A stretch of DNA of 64,000 nucleotides from an uncultured Pelagibacteraceae bacterium (GCA_902633335.1 CACPFY010000001.1:1-64000); one strand, 5' to 3'; shown: positions 53,596 to 64,000, counted from the stretch's first letter. The notes: generated from the sequence alone by a model not told the origin. Made by a program: numbers and translations.

Positions 53596-54585
53596 ATGTC
53601 TGCTCAACAAGAAAGTGTTAAAAATTCAGAAGAGATTTACAAAAAAATCTCAAAATTTGTGCCTGATGTTGAGTGGAAGATACATCAGCCACTTATAGAA
53701 AAAATAAATAAACTCAAAAAAGAAAAAAATACAATAATTTTAGCCCATAATTATCAAACACCAGAAATTTATCATGGTGTAGCCGATATTGCAGCTGACT
53801 CTTTAGCTCTTGCTGTTGAGGCTTCAAAAACTTCAGCAGATAAAATAATTATGTGCGGAGTTCACTTTATGGCTGAAACTGCAAAACTGATGAGTCCCAA
53901 TAAAAAAGTTTTTTTACCAGATATGAAAGCTGGTTGTTCATTATCTACATCAATAACAGGTGCAGACGTGAGAATGTTAAAAGAAAAATATCCAGGTGTT
54001 CCAGTCGTCTCATATGTAAACACTTCAGCAGACGTTAAAGCAGAAACTGATGTTTGTTGTACATCAGCAAATGCAGTGAAAGTTGTTGAGTCACTTAATG
54101 TTGAAAAAGTAATTTTTTTACCAGACCAGTATTTAGCTGACTATGTTTCAAAAAACACAAAAGTTAAAATTATTTCTTGGAAAGGAACTTGTATAGTGCA
54201 CGAGCAATTTAGTGCAAAAGAGATTCAAGATATTAAAAAACAAAATCCTGGTATCAAAGTTATTGCTCACCCTGAATGTCCTCCAGATGTTATAAAGGCT
54301 TCTGATTTTACTGGATCAACTTCTGGTATGATAAATTATGTAAAAGATAATCAGCCGAAGAAAGTAATGTTAGTAACAGAATGTTCTATGAGCGATAATG
54401 TTGAAGCAGATAACCCAAATGTAAGTTTCATTAAACCTTGTAATCTTTGTCCATATATGAAGAAAATAGATTTAAAGAAAATACTTGATTGTTTAGAGAA
54501 TGAAACCAATGAAATTATATTGGATGATAAAACAATTGAGGCTGCAAGAAAATCTGTAATTAGAATGACTGAAATTGGTCGTTAG
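53596..54585 (+). CDS. nadA: Quinolinate synthase
   Basis: ILAHNYQTPEIYHGVADIAADSLALA; MCGVHFMAETAKLMSP; CNLCPYMKKI. Confidence 0.97.
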   Translation: MSAQQESVKNSEEIYKKISKFVPDVEWKIHQPLIEKINKLKKEKNTIILAHNYQTPEIYHGVADIAADSLALAVEASKTSADKIIMCGVHFMAETAKLMSPNKKVFLPDMKAGCSLSTSITGADVRMLKEKYPGVPVVSYVNTSADVKAETDVCCTSANAVKVVESLNVEKVIFLPDQYLADYVSKNTKVKIISWKGTCIVHEQFSAKEIQDIKKQNPGIKVIAHPECPPDVIKASDFTGSTSGMINYVKDNQPKKVMLVTECSMSDNVEADNPNVSFIKPCNLCPYMKKIDLKKILDCLENETNEIILDDKTIEAARKSVIRMTEIGR

Positions 54586-54589
54586 GTCA

Positions 54590-55420
54590 GTGCAAAAAAT
54601 AAATCAAAAGTATATTAGTTCTGTAGTTAAAAAAGCCTTAGATGAAGATCTTAAACCCATGGGCGATATTACAACTAAACTTATAAAATTCAGTAATAAG
54701 AAAATTAAAGCTAGAATAATAGCCAGACAGAATGGAATAATAGCTGGGATAGAATTCTGCAAGAAAGCATTTAAATTAATTGGAAAAGAGTCGATTTTTA
54801 AGTCTAAAGTGAAAGATGGAAAATTTGTAAAAAAAAATAAAGTGATAGCTGAAATTTTAGCAAATACGAAAACAATACTTACAGCTGAAAGAACAGCTTT
54901 GAATTTTTTAAATCATGCATCAGGTATTGCTACAATTACAAATAGTTTTGTTGAAAAAGCAGGAAAAAAAACAAAAATTTGTTGTACAAGAAAAACAACC
55001 CCTAACTTAAGATTATTAGAAAAGTATGCTGTTAAAAAAGGCGGGGGTTTTAATCATAGATATAATCTAAGCGATGAAGTTTTAATTAAGGACAATCATA
55101 TAAAAGCGGCTAGAGATTTAGAAAAACTTGTTACTAGAGCTTCCAAATCTAAAAAAGTTGTTACGGTTGAAATTGAAAAAATAGGACAATTAAAAAAAAT
55201 ATTAGGATTAAAATTTAAAAGAATACTTTTTGATAATATGAGTATTTCTCAATTAAAAAAATGCCTCAAACTCTGTAATAAAAAATACGAAACTGAATAT
55301 TCTGGCAATGCTAATTTAGGTAATATAAAAAAAATTTCTAGAACTGGGATTAACAGAATTTCAGTTGGCGCAATAACTCATAGCGCTAAAACTTTTGACA
55401 CTAGTTTATTGCTTGGATAA
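54590..55420 (+). CDS. nadC: Nicotinate-nucleotide pyrophosphorylase (carboxylating)
   Basis: DEDLKPMGDITTKLI; ERTALNFLNHASGIAT; CCTRKTTPNLRLLEKYAVKKGGGFNHRYNLSDEVLIKDNHI; GTG at 54590 preferred. Confidence 0.95.
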   Translation: MQKINQKYISSVVKKALDEDLKPMGDITTKLIKFSNKKIKARIIARQNGIIAGIEFCKKAFKLIGKESIFKSKVKDGKFVKKNKVIAEILANTKTILTAERTALNFLNHASGIATITNSFVEKAGKKTKICCTRKTTPNLRLLEKYAVKKGGGFNHRYNLSDEVLIKDNHIKAARDLEKLVTRASKSKKVVTVEIEKIGQLKKILGLKFKRILFDNMSISQLKKCLKLCNKKYETEYSGNANLGNIKKISRTGINRISVGAITHSAKTFDTSLLLG

Positions 55421-58069
55421 CTCTGCTTGTGCTGCAGCTAGTCTTGCTACCGGTACTCGAAAAGGAGAGCAAGATACGTAGTCTAAACCGGTCTTAGAAC
55501 AAAATTCTATACTTTTAGGATCACCTCCGTGCTCACCACAAATACCGAGTTTAATTTTTTTATTAGTTTTTCTACCTCTCAAAGAAGCAATCTCAACAAG
55601 TTCGCCTACTCCACTTTGATCTATACTCACAAAAGGATCTACGTCGAAGATTTTATTATCTATATAGTCATTTAAAAATTTACCAGCGTCGTCTCTGCTT
55701 ATACCGAAAGTGGTTTGAGTTAAATCATTTGTACCAAAACTAAAAAAGTCTGCATGCTTAGAAATATTTTTAGCTTGTAAAGCAGCTCTAGGTAATTCAA
55801 TCATTGTCCCTACGATATAATCTAATTTAGCTTTGTTTTGTTTTTCAATTTGATGAGCAACACGATTAACTAATGAACGCATTATTCTTAATTCAGATTC
55901 TGTTGATATTAATGGGATCATAATTTCTACAAAAGCAGATTTTATTTTATCTTTTTTAAGTTCTATTATAGCCTCAAAAATAGCTCTACATTGCATTTCA
56001 TAAATCTCAGGAAAAGATATCCCTAATCTGCACCCTCTATGGCCGAGCATCGGATTTTCTTCATGTAGTTCTGCTATTCTATCTCTAATTTCTTTGGAAG
56101 CTAAATTCAAAGACCTTGCAACCTCATCAACATCTTTTTCAGCCTTGGGTAAAAACTCATGAAGTGGTGGATCTAATAATCTTACTGTAACAGGTAAGCC
56201 TGACATTACTTTAAATATTTTTTTGAAATCTTCTTTTTGATAAGGCAAAAGTTTTGATAGAGCATGATTTCTGTCTTCATTTGATCTAGATAGAATCATT
56301 TGTCTTACTGATAATATTCTTTTTTCATCAAAAAACATGTGTTCAGTTCTACATAGTCCTATTCCTTCTGCCCCAAAATCTATAGCTGTTTTGCTATCTT
56401 GTTCAGTCTCAGCATTAGTTCTTATCTTTAATTTTCTAAATTCATCTGCCCATTTCATTATTGTTGAAAAATATCCTGAAATTTCAGGTTTAACTGTTGG
56501 AACCAAACCTTTCATAACCTTACCACTTCCCCCATCGATTGTTATGATGTCACCTTCTTTTATAATTTCGTTACCTGCTTTAAATTGTTTGTTGTCATAA
56601 TCAATTGTTATCTCGCTAGATCCTGAAACACATGGTCGACCCATTCCTCTTGCGACTACAGCAGCATGACTGGTCATTCCACCCCTAGCGGTTAATATAC
56701 CTTTGGCTGCATGCATTCCATGTATATCTTCTGGGGATGTTTCTAATCTTACTAAAATAGTATCTTGCATCATGTTATTAAGTTTTTCTGCTTCATCAGC
56801 GGTAAAAACGACTTTGCCACTTGCTGCACCAGGTGAAGCAGGTAATCCAGATGCTACAACTTCTTTTTTAACTCTATCATCTAAAGTTGGATGTAAAAGT
56901 GTGTCAATAGTGTTTGGATCTATTCTTAGTATTGCTTCTTTTCTTGAAATTAATTTTTCCTTAACCATATCAACTGCAATTTTAATTCCCGCTTTAGCAG
57001 TTCTTTTTCCAGATCTTGTTTGAAGCATCCAAAGTTTATTATTTTCAACAGTAAATTCAATATCTTGCATATCTCTATAATGTTTTTCTAATTTGATAAA
57101 AACTTTTTCTAACTCCTTATAAGCTTTCGGCATTGCTTCTTGCATTGAAAGTTCTTTTGAGCCTGATTCTTTTTTAGATTTCTTTGTAATATATTGTGGT
57201 GTTCTTGTACCAGCAACTACATCCTCACCTTGAGCATTAATTAAATATTCCCCAAAAAATGAATTTTCACCAGTAGATGGGTTTCTTGTAAAAGCTACTC
57301 CAGTAGCACAGTCACTACCCATGTTTCCAAAGACCATAGCTTGAACATTGACAGCTGTTCCCCATTCATCAGGAATTCTATTAAGTTTTCTATATGTTTT
57401 TGCTCGTTGACTCTCCCAAGATCTAAAAACTGAGCTCACAGCCTCTATCAATTGCTCATTAACATCTTGAGGGAAATTTTTCCCAGTTTTTTCTTTTACC
57501 AGTTTTTTAAAGTTTTCTATAAGTCCGTCCCAATCAAAAGCATCAATTTCTGTGTCTTGTAGTACACCTTTTGTAAGTTTGAAATTATCTATCATTTCTT
57601 CAAATAAATGACCTTCTACTCCCATTACTACGTTGCTAAACATTTGAATAAATCGTCTGTAACTATCTTTTGCAAAGCGAGGATTATTAGATTTTGAAGC
57701 TAACGCGTTTACTGTTTTATCATTTAATCCTAAATTTAAAATAGTATCCATCATTCCAGGCATCGAAATTCTTGCACCAGATCTAACAGAAACTAAAAGT
57801 GGGTTTTTCAAATCTCCAAATTTTTTTGATGTTTTTTTTTCAATTTTTTTAATCTCAGCCTTAATTTGAGATAAAATTTTAGTAGGCAATTTTTTTTTAT
57901 TTGAATAAAAAATATCGCAGACTTCTGTGGTAATTGTAAAACCTGGGGGTACAGGTAAGCCAAGCTTACCCATTTCAGCTAGATTTGCTCCTTTGCCGCC
58001 TAATAAATTTTTTTTATTTTTAATTTTACTAATTTTTTTATCATCAAAACTGAAAATAAATTGTTTCAC
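55406..58069 (-). CDS. ppdK: Pyruvate, phosphate dikinase
   Basis: LLGGKGANLAEMGKLGLPVPPGFTITTEVC; LTARGGMTSHAAVVARGMGRPCVSG; LGICGEHGGDPKSIEF. Confidence 0.98.
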   Translation of the reverse strand: MKQFIFSFDDKKISKIKNKKNLLGGKGANLAEMGKLGLPVPPGFTITTEVCDIFYSNKKKLPTKILSQIKAEIKKIEKKTSKKFGDLKNPLLVSVRSGARISMPGMMDTILNLGLNDKTVNALASKSNNPRFAKDSYRRFIQMFSNVVMGVEGHLFEEMIDNFKLTKGVLQDTEIDAFDWDGLIENFKKLVKEKTGKNFPQDVNEQLIEAVSSVFRSWESQRAKTYRKLNRIPDEWGTAVNVQAMVFGNMGSDCATGVAFTRNPSTGENSFFGEYLINAQGEDVVAGTRTPQYITKKSKKESGSKELSMQEAMPKAYKELEKVFIKLEKHYRDMQDIEFTVENNKLWMLQTRSGKRTAKAGIKIAVDMVKEKLISRKEAILRIDPNTIDTLLHPTLDDRVKKEVVASGLPASPGAASGKVVFTADEAEKLNNMMQDTILVRLETSPEDIHGMHAAKGILTARGGMTSHAAVVARGMGRPCVSGSSEITIDYDNKQFKAGNEIIKEGDIITIDGGSGKVMKGLVPTVKPEISGYFSTIMKWADEFRKLKIRTNAETEQDSKTAIDFGAEGIGLCRTEHMFFDEKRILSVRQMILSRSNEDRNHALSKLLPYQKEDFKKIFKVMSGLPVTVRLLDPPLHEFLPKAEKDVDEVARSLNLASKEIRDRIAELHEENPMLGHRGCRLGISFPEIYEMQCRAIFEAIIELKKDKIKSAFVEIMIPLISTESELRIMRSLVNRVAHQIEKQNKAKLDYIVGTMIELPRAALQAKNISKHADFFSFGTNDLTQTTFGISRDDAGKFLNDYIDNKIFDVDPFVSIDQSGVGELVEIASLRGRKTNKKIKLGICGEHGGDPKSIEFCSKTGLDYVSCSPFRVPVARLAAAQAELSKQ

Positions 58070-60123
58070 GATATTCCTTCTAGTTTAGAAAAGTTAATAA
58101 AATTGTTAAAAGTATTACAAAACATTTTTAATAACTCTAGCCTATTATTTTTAATATCATTATTGTCATCATTTACAATAACATTATCGAAAAATTTATC
58201 AGTGAATATCTTAACTTCTGATAGGCTTAAAAGTAATTTTTCATAATCTTTATCTTGTTCATTTACTGTAAAAGATTTTCGAATCTCATTAAGCTTTTCA
58301 AATAAGTGTTTTTCTTCATCCTTTCTAAATAAAACAGCATCTGGTCTACCTGATAAATTTTCTTTTGCGCTTTCCACAATATTAAATGCTCTTTTGTAAG
58401 AACTAATTGCATTAATTCCAGCTTCTTTATTTATATATTTGTTCATTAAAGTGTTTTTTTTGTAGAGGTCAAAATAATTGTCGCTAAAGTATGAACTTAT
58501 AGATGCTTCAATAATATCGTTTTTTATATTTTTGTCTTTTAAAATATTTTTCATTCTTTCCTTGAGAAAATTTAATATTTCATTTTCAGAATTTTCATTA
58601 GTCTTTCTTACCCCTTGTTCCTCAAGTAATTTAATATTGTAACTTATTAAATTTCTGAGTTTTAAATTTAATTTATTATCAATAATAGTTCGTAATAATC
58701 CAATTGCCGATCTTCTCAAAGCAAAAGGATCTTTTGAACTAGTTGGTTTTTCATTAATTAGAAAAAATCCAACTAAAGTATCAATTTTATCTGATATCGC
58801 CACAATATAACTGATTGGTTTTTTAGAAGTCATAGAATTATTTCCTAATGGAAGATAATGATCACTTACTGCATTTGATACATCCTCCTCAAAACCTTGG
58901 CTTAAAGCAAAATATTTTCCCAAGAGTCCTTGTAGATCAGGATATTCATTTACCAAGTCCGAACATAAATCAGATTTAGAGATGGATGCTGCTATCTCTG
59001 CTTTCTCCTTGTTTAAATTAAACTCATCAGCCAACATACCACTCAATTTTCTTAATCTCTGAGTTTTGTCATAAACAGAACCAAGTCCCTCATAAAATTT
59101 TACATCTTTAAGTTTTGCAATTTGTTTAATTAAATTTTTTGATTTATCTTTATCCCAAAAGAATTTGGCATCTGCTAATCTAGCCTCTACTACTCTTTTG
59201 TTTCCATCCTTAATAAGATTATTTGTATCTTTTTTATTTGTGACTACTAAAAAGAAGTTAGTGATTTCGTCTTTTTTATCTATAATAGGGAAATATCTTT
59301 GATGATTTTGTAATGTGGAAATAATAATTTCTTTTGGTAATTCTAAATATTTTTTGTCAAAATCAATTAAAAGTACTTGAGGGTCTTCTACGATATTGGT
59401 TACCTCTTTTATAAGTTTAAGGTCATAAAGATTCTTAAAATTTTTAACTTTATAAAAACTTTCAAATTTTTTGATTATCTTTTGCTCTCTTTCTTCATGA
59501 TTAAGTATTATATTATTATTTAATAATAATTTTTGATAATCCTTAATAGTTTTCACTTTAACAACTTTGGTATCGAGGTCTTTTTCTATTACAGTACAGT
59601 CGCTAGCTCTTAAGTGACCATAGCTAAAAGCAAGTATTTCTCTATTATATACTGCTAAAATAGATCTAAGAGGTCTTCCCCATAATAAGTCTGTATCAGA
59701 CCACCTCATTGATTTTTTCCATTTTATTGAAGCAATACTATTTACAACTATTTTTTTTAACACTTCTGAAGTTAAAACTTCCTTGCTTTTAGTTTTAATA
59801 TAGTAAAATTTTCCTTTATCGTTCTGCTTTTCCATAAGATCTTTTCGAGATGAGTTATGTGCTTTTAAAAAATTATTTATAACATCTTCCATAACACCGA
59901 CTTTTGGACCTCTTATCTCTTTGGATGGAATTTTAATTTTTTCCGAAAAATCTTTGAGAAATATTGTGAGTCTTGTTGGAGATGAAAAAGCTTTTAAAGA
60001 TCCAAATTTTAAGTTTTCCTCTATTAAAGAGCTTTTAATTTTTGTTTCTAGATCATTTCTTGCATTAATTTGTAGATTGGGCGGTATCTCTTCACTATAA
60101 AGTTCTAATATAAATTCTGACAT
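58066..60123 (-). CDS. glyS: Glycyl-tRNA synthetase beta subunit
   Basis: FILELYSEEIPP; LQNHQRYFPI; VVEARLADAKFFWDKD; DPFALRRSAIGLLR. Confidence 0.96.
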   Translation of the reverse strand: MSEFILELYSEEIPPNLQINARNDLETKIKSSLIEENLKFGSLKAFSSPTRLTIFLKDFSEKIKIPSKEIRGPKVGVMEDVINNFLKAHNSSRKDLMEKQNDKGKFYYIKTKSKEVLTSEVLKKIVVNSIASIKWKKSMRWSDTDLLWGRPLRSILAVYNREILAFSYGHLRASDCTVIEKDLDTKVVKVKTIKDYQKLLLNNNIILNHEEREQKIIKKFESFYKVKNFKNLYDLKLIKEVTNIVEDPQVLLIDFDKKYLELPKEIIISTLQNHQRYFPIIDKKDEITNFFLVVTNKKDTNNLIKDGNKRVVEARLADAKFFWDKDKSKNLIKQIAKLKDVKFYEGLGSVYDKTQRLRKLSGMLADEFNLNKEKAEIAASISKSDLCSDLVNEYPDLQGLLGKYFALSQGFEEDVSNAVSDHYLPLGNNSMTSKKPISYIVAISDKIDTLVGFFLINEKPTSSKDPFALRRSAIGLLRTIIDNKLNLKLRNLISYNIKLLEEQGVRKTNENSENEILNFLKERMKNILKDKNIKNDIIEASISSYFSDNYFDLYKKNTLMNKYINKEAGINAISSYKRAFNIVESAKENLSGRPDAVLFRKDEEKHLFEKLNEIRKSFTVNEQDKDYEKLLLSLSEVKIFTDKFFDNVIVNDDNNDIKNNRLELLKMFCNTFNNFINFSKLEGIS

Positions 60124-60127
60124 AATA

Positions 60128-61004
60128 TTACTGACTTTCTAACCATAATTTTCCAGAACCTTTTGATAGCTCTCTTATTCTGTCAATGTAGTTTGCTCTT
60201 TCTGCTACCCCTATAACTCCCCTTGCATCTAATAAATTAAATATGTGACTAGCTTTTAAACATTGGTCATATGCTGGGAGAGCAAGTTTTTTATTCAAAA
60301 GAGATTTACATTCATTTTCAGCATGCTCAAAATTTGACAGTAAAATTTTAGTATCTGCATATTCAAAATTATATGCCGAAAATTCTTTTTCTGATTGATG
60401 ATAAATATCTTTATATTTAACTCCCTCGCTATTCCATTCAATGTCAAAGACATTTTTCTTCCCTTGTACAAACATACATAGTCTTTCTAAACCATATGTA
60501 AGTTCAACCGGAACAGGTTTGCAGTCTATACCAGTCATTTGCTGAAAATAAGTAAATTGAGTTATCTCCATGCCATCGCACCAAACTTCCCAACCTAACC
60601 CAGCAGCTCCTAGCGTAGGGCTTTCCCAATCATCTTCTACAAATCTTATGTCATGTTTTTTTACATCTATTCCAATAGCCGCTAGACTTTTTAAATAAAT
60701 ATTTTTAATATTTTTTGGCGAAGGTTTTATTATTACTTGAAATTGATAATAATGTTGTAATCTATTTGGATTTTCTCCATATCTTCCATCGGTAGGTCGT
60801 CTTGATGGTTGAACATAGGCCGCTTTCCATGGATTAGGACCTAAAGATCTTAGTGTGGTAGCGGGATGAAATGTTCCTGCTCCTACTTCTAAATCATAAG
60901 GTTGAAGCAATACACATCCATATTTTCCCCAGAACTTTTGCAGACTCATTACTATTTCTTGAAATGTCTGACCTTTAGAATTATCGTTTTTTCTTTTTTA
61001 GCAT
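60128..61004 (-). CDS. glyQ: Glycyl-tRNA synthetase alpha subunit; conserved frame begins upstream of the ORF-track start (60949), probable 1-nt frameshift near 60987-60999
   Basis: [48 protein letters not shown]; in-frame upstream [13 protein letters not shown] matches the GlyQ N-terminus but has no in-frame start codon; an ATG abuts the sppA stop at 61002-61004. Confidence 0.85.
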
Positions 61005-61817
61005 TTATAAACCAAATCTTTGCCATAAACTTTTTTCTTCTAGGTTGTTCAAAATACTTTCGATTTGATTATCAATTGATGAAGATAATTTTTTTGCTAA
61101 AAATCCCTTTTGTTTTTCAAATTTTTTAATAATTACTTTATCTCCAAATTTTTCTCTTAATACTTGATCTGCGTTTCCTATCCCGTCAATTAATCCAAGT
61201 TTAAGCGCCACCGATCCTGCCCAAAATTCACCAGTAAATATATTATTTTTTTCTGGATCTTTAATTTTATCTCCCCTACTTTGCTTTACAATTTTTATGA
61301 AGTCTGAGTGCAAGTCTAATTGTATTTTTTTCAATCTTTCAACATCCTCTTGCTTCTCTTCTACAAAAGGATCTAGAGTACTTTTATTTTTACCTGCTGT
61401 ATAAATTCTTCTTTCAACCCCAATCTTTTTAATTAGATCTTTGAAACCAAATGACGCCGATATTACCCCAATAGATCCAATTATAGAACTTGAATTAGCG
61501 TAGATTTCGTCTCCAGCGCATGCAATAAAATAACCACCTGATGCAGCTACATCCTCGGCAAATATAATAACTTTAGTCTTATTTTTTTGAGCTAATTGTC
61601 TGATATAGCTATAAATCAAATGTGATTGAACTGGTGATCCACCTGGAGAATTAATTGAGATCGCTACAGTTTTTGCTTTTTTGTAAGAAAATGCTTTTTT
61701 AAGAATTTCCTGCTGGTTAGCTAAATCTATACCTTGTTTAAATCTTCCAACAGACCCTATCACTCCAGTCATCCTGACATGAGGTATAATTATTTTTTTT
61801 TTAAATAATGAAAACAT
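61005..61817 (-). CDS. sppA: Signal peptide peptidase SppA / S49 family peptidase
   Basis: SINSPGGSPVQSHLIYSYIRQ; AEDVAASGGYFIACAGDEIYANSSSIIGSIGVI. Confidence 0.93.
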   Translation of the reverse strand: MFSLFKKKIIIPHVRMTGVIGSVGRFKQGIDLANQQEILKKAFSYKKAKTVAISINSPGGSPVQSHLIYSYIRQLAQKNKTKVIIFAEDVAASGGYFIACAGDEIYANSSSIIGSIGVISASFGFKDLIKKIGVERRIYTAGKNKSTLDPFVEEKQEDVERLKKIQLDLHSDFIKIVKQSRGDKIKDPEKNNIFTGEFWAGSVALKLGLIDGIGNADQVLREKFGDKVIIKKFEKQKGFLAKKLSSSIDNQIESILNNLEEKSLWQRFGL

Positions 61818-61959
61818 AAACGAGTATTAATATTTTACTTATATCAATACTATAAAAAATTTTAATCAATTATTACGCTACTCCTAGTTGAATTGAAGGT
61901 GCGGCAACAGGTTTTAAATAAGATTATAATATTTCGGTTAGGTTGTGTAAAAACTATCT

Positions 61960-62973
61960 ATGGGATCAGTTATTCCACTTAAAAATTCTGCTAATTCTGC
62001 TTATCTTGATTTAAGAAATCTAGTAACTAACAAACTAGAAAAGGTTGAGGAATTAATTAATCTCAAGCTTGAGAGTAAGGTTGATCTTATTCAGAAAATG
62101 ACAAAACATCATTTAAATTCAGGTGGCAAAAGACTAAGGGCTCTTTTAACTTTAGGCTCAGCTAAATTGGCTGGTTATGATTTGGGGGACAGAGATATTA
62201 ATCTGGCTAGTTGTGTTGAATTAATTCATTCTGCAACTTTATTACACGACGACGTAATTGACGAGAGCGATTTGAGAAGAGGAAATAAAACCACAAACAA
62301 TATTTGGGGTAATCAATCTTCAATTTTGACTGGGGATTATCTATTAAGTAGATGTTTTGAAATTATGGTAGATGATGGAGATTTAGAAATATTAAAATTA
62401 TTATCTTCTACTTCTTCCAAAATTGCACAGGGAGAGGTGCTGCAATTACAACACAAAGGTGAAGCAGATCTTTTGGAAGAGACATATACAAAAATTATCA
62501 ATTTAAAAACAGCAGCTTTATTTTCTGCAGCAACTAAAACAGGTGCTTGTTTAGGTAAACTTGACATTAAGGAAAAGGAGGCATTAGCTTCTTATGGAAA
62601 AAATCTCGGTCTGGCTTTTCAAATTGCTGACGATGCTTTGGATTACTTTGCCAAAGAAATTTTATTTGGAAAAGAAGTTGGAAAAGATTTTTACGAAGGT
62701 AAAACTACCTTGCCATTGATAATAATTTTTCAAAGAGCAAATGATGAGGAAAAAGATTTTCTAAAAGAAATATTTAAGAAAGAAAAAAGAAATGAAGATG
62801 ATTTTAGCGAAGTATTATCACTTATTAATAAATATAAAGCAGTAGAAGAAAGTTTAAAAAGAGCCGAATATTTTGTAAACGTTTCAAGAGACGCTTTAGC
62901 AATTTTTCCAAATAGTAGAGAAAAAAATATTTTACAAAACTTATCAAGTTTTAGTTTAAATAGATCATTCTAA
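61960..62973 (+). CDS. ispB: Polyprenyl diphosphate synthase (octaprenyl-type)
   Basis: GGKRLRALLTL; LLHDDVIDESDLRRG; GLAFQIADDALDYF. Confidence 0.92.
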   Translation: MGSVIPLKNSANSAYLDLRNLVTNKLEKVEELINLKLESKVDLIQKMTKHHLNSGGKRLRALLTLGSAKLAGYDLGDRDINLASCVELIHSATLLHDDVIDESDLRRGNKTTNNIWGNQSSILTGDYLLSRCFEIMVDDGDLEILKLLSSTSSKIAQGEVLQLQHKGEADLLEETYTKIINLKTAALFSAATKTGACLGKLDIKEKEALASYGKNLGLAFQIADDALDYFAKEILFGKEVGKDFYEGKTTLPLIIIFQRANDEEKDFLKEIFKKEKRNEDDFSEVLSLINKYKAVEESLKRAEYFVNVSRDALAIFPNSREKNILQNLSSFSLNRSF

Positions 62974-63599
62974 GGATACAAAAGTTCTTTTTTCCAACTT
63001 CCGTTTTCTTTTTTATAATTTAATCTCTCATGTATTCGGCCCTCTCCATCTAACCAGAATTCAATTTGAGACGGCATTAATCTCCACCCAGACCAATGCG
63101 AAGGTCTAGGCACGTTATTAGATGGATATTTTTTTTCATAAGTTTTTATTTTTTTTATAAAATCATCCCTTTTATCTAAAATTTCAGATTGGGAAGAAGC
63201 CCATGCACCAATTTTATTTTTATATGGTCTTGAATTATAATAATCATCCGCCTCTTTATCTGTAACTTTTTCAACTTCTCCGACTATTCTTATTTGTCTT
63301 CTAATACTTTTCCAATGAAAACACATAGATGATTTTTTGTTAATCTTTAAATCACTTCCTTTTTTACTATTAAAATTTGTATAAAAGACAAATCCTTTAT
63401 CACTCAACCCTTTAAGAAGGACCATTCTTACACTTGGTTGATTGTGGTCATCCACTGTAGCAACCGCTACAGCATTTGGGTCATTAATTTCAGTCTCCTC
63501 GGCTTTAGCGAACCATTTTTTGAATAATTCTATTGGATTATTGGCTTCTTCAAAGCATTTATCCAAGCCTAGAGAGTTTTTGCCATTATTTTGATTCAT
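62970..63599 (-). CDS. pdxH: Pyridoxamine 5'-phosphate oxidase
   Basis: NAVAVATVDDHNQPSVRMVLLKGLSDKGFVFYTNFNSKKG; RPSHWSGWRLMPSQIEFWLDGEGRIHER. Confidence 0.96.
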   Translation of the reverse strand: MNQNNGKNSLGLDKCFEEANNPIELFKKWFAKAEETEINDPNAVAVATVDDHNQPSVRMVLLKGLSDKGFVFYTNFNSKKGSDLKINKKSSMCFHWKSIRRQIRIVGEVEKVTDKEADDYYNSRPYKNKIGAWASSQSEILDKRDDFIKKIKTYEKKYPSNNVPRPSHWSGWRLMPSQIEFWLDGEGRIHERLNYKKENGSWKKELLYP

Positions 63600-63633
63600 A
63601 ATTTATTTAAAATAATTTATACATTAAATAACT

Positions 63634-64000
63634 ATGTCTTTTAATACTTTTGGAAAAATTTTTAGGTTTACAACTTGGGGGGAATCGCATGGGCCTGCTA
63701 TTGGCTGTATAGTTGATGGTTGTCCACCAAATATTCCTATTTCTGAGAAAGAAATTCAAAAAGATATGGATAAGAGAAGGCCTGGGCAGTCAAAATTTAC
63801 TACGCAAAGGAAAGAAAGTGATAAAGTTTCGATTTTATCTGGCGTCTTCCAAGGTAAAACTACGGGAACTCCTATTTCAATGATTATTTATAATGAGGAC
63901 AAAAGATCTAGAGATTATGAGTCAATCAAAGATAAATTTAGGCCGGGACATGCTGACTTCACGTATTTTAAAAAGTACGGTGTAAGGGATTATAGAGGCG
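63634..64000 (+). CDS. aroC: Chorismate synthase, partial (runs off the right edge)
   Basis: ATG at 63634: [85 protein letters not shown]...; missing from ORF track because no stop is in the window. Confidence 0.97.
   Translation, partial: MSFNTFGKIFRFTTWGESHGPAIGCIVDGCPPNIPISEKEIQKDMDKRRPGQSKFTTQRKESDKVSILSGVFQGKTTGTPISMIIYNEDKRSRDYESIKDKFRPGHADFTYFKKYGVRDYRG

Overview
AT-rich, densely packed bacterial core-genome segment. Gene content, protein sequences and compaction look like a SAR11/Pelagibacterales alphaproteobacterium (inference from translated ORFs; no search was run). I see about 58 protein genes, one tRNA-Leu(GAG), no rRNA, no CRISPR array and no mobile element. Main blocks: purM-purN; ndk/pepA; lptF-lptG-lptD-surA-pdxA-rsmA; gmk-acpP-fabG-fabD; rpsF-rpsR-rplI-dnaB; MMPL-cvpA-purF; bamB-TPR-panB-guaA-TPR-guaB; rlmE-pssA-psd; icd; alaS; DUF779-ALDH-recA-tolC; a glycosyltransferase pair; dksA; GST-FNR-ferredoxin-proteorhodopsin; prpE; fhs/formate dehydrogenase; nadA-nadC; ppdK-glyS-glyQ-sppA; polyprenyl synthase; pdxH; aroC (partial). 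I found no convincing novel multi-gene system. The points most worth a second look are: (1) purM split by an apparent 1-nt deletion in a poly-A run; (2) glyQ, whose conserved N-terminus lies out of frame with the expected start codon across A6GA6; (3) two tandem perfect 18-bp palindromes upstream of proteorhodopsin and a terminator-like hairpin just after it; (4) strong hairpins on both sides of the ALDH gene plus a Fur-box-like palindrome in its promoter; (5) an IMP dehydrogenase without the CBS module; (6) an unlisted 39-aa membrane smORF upstream of fhs.
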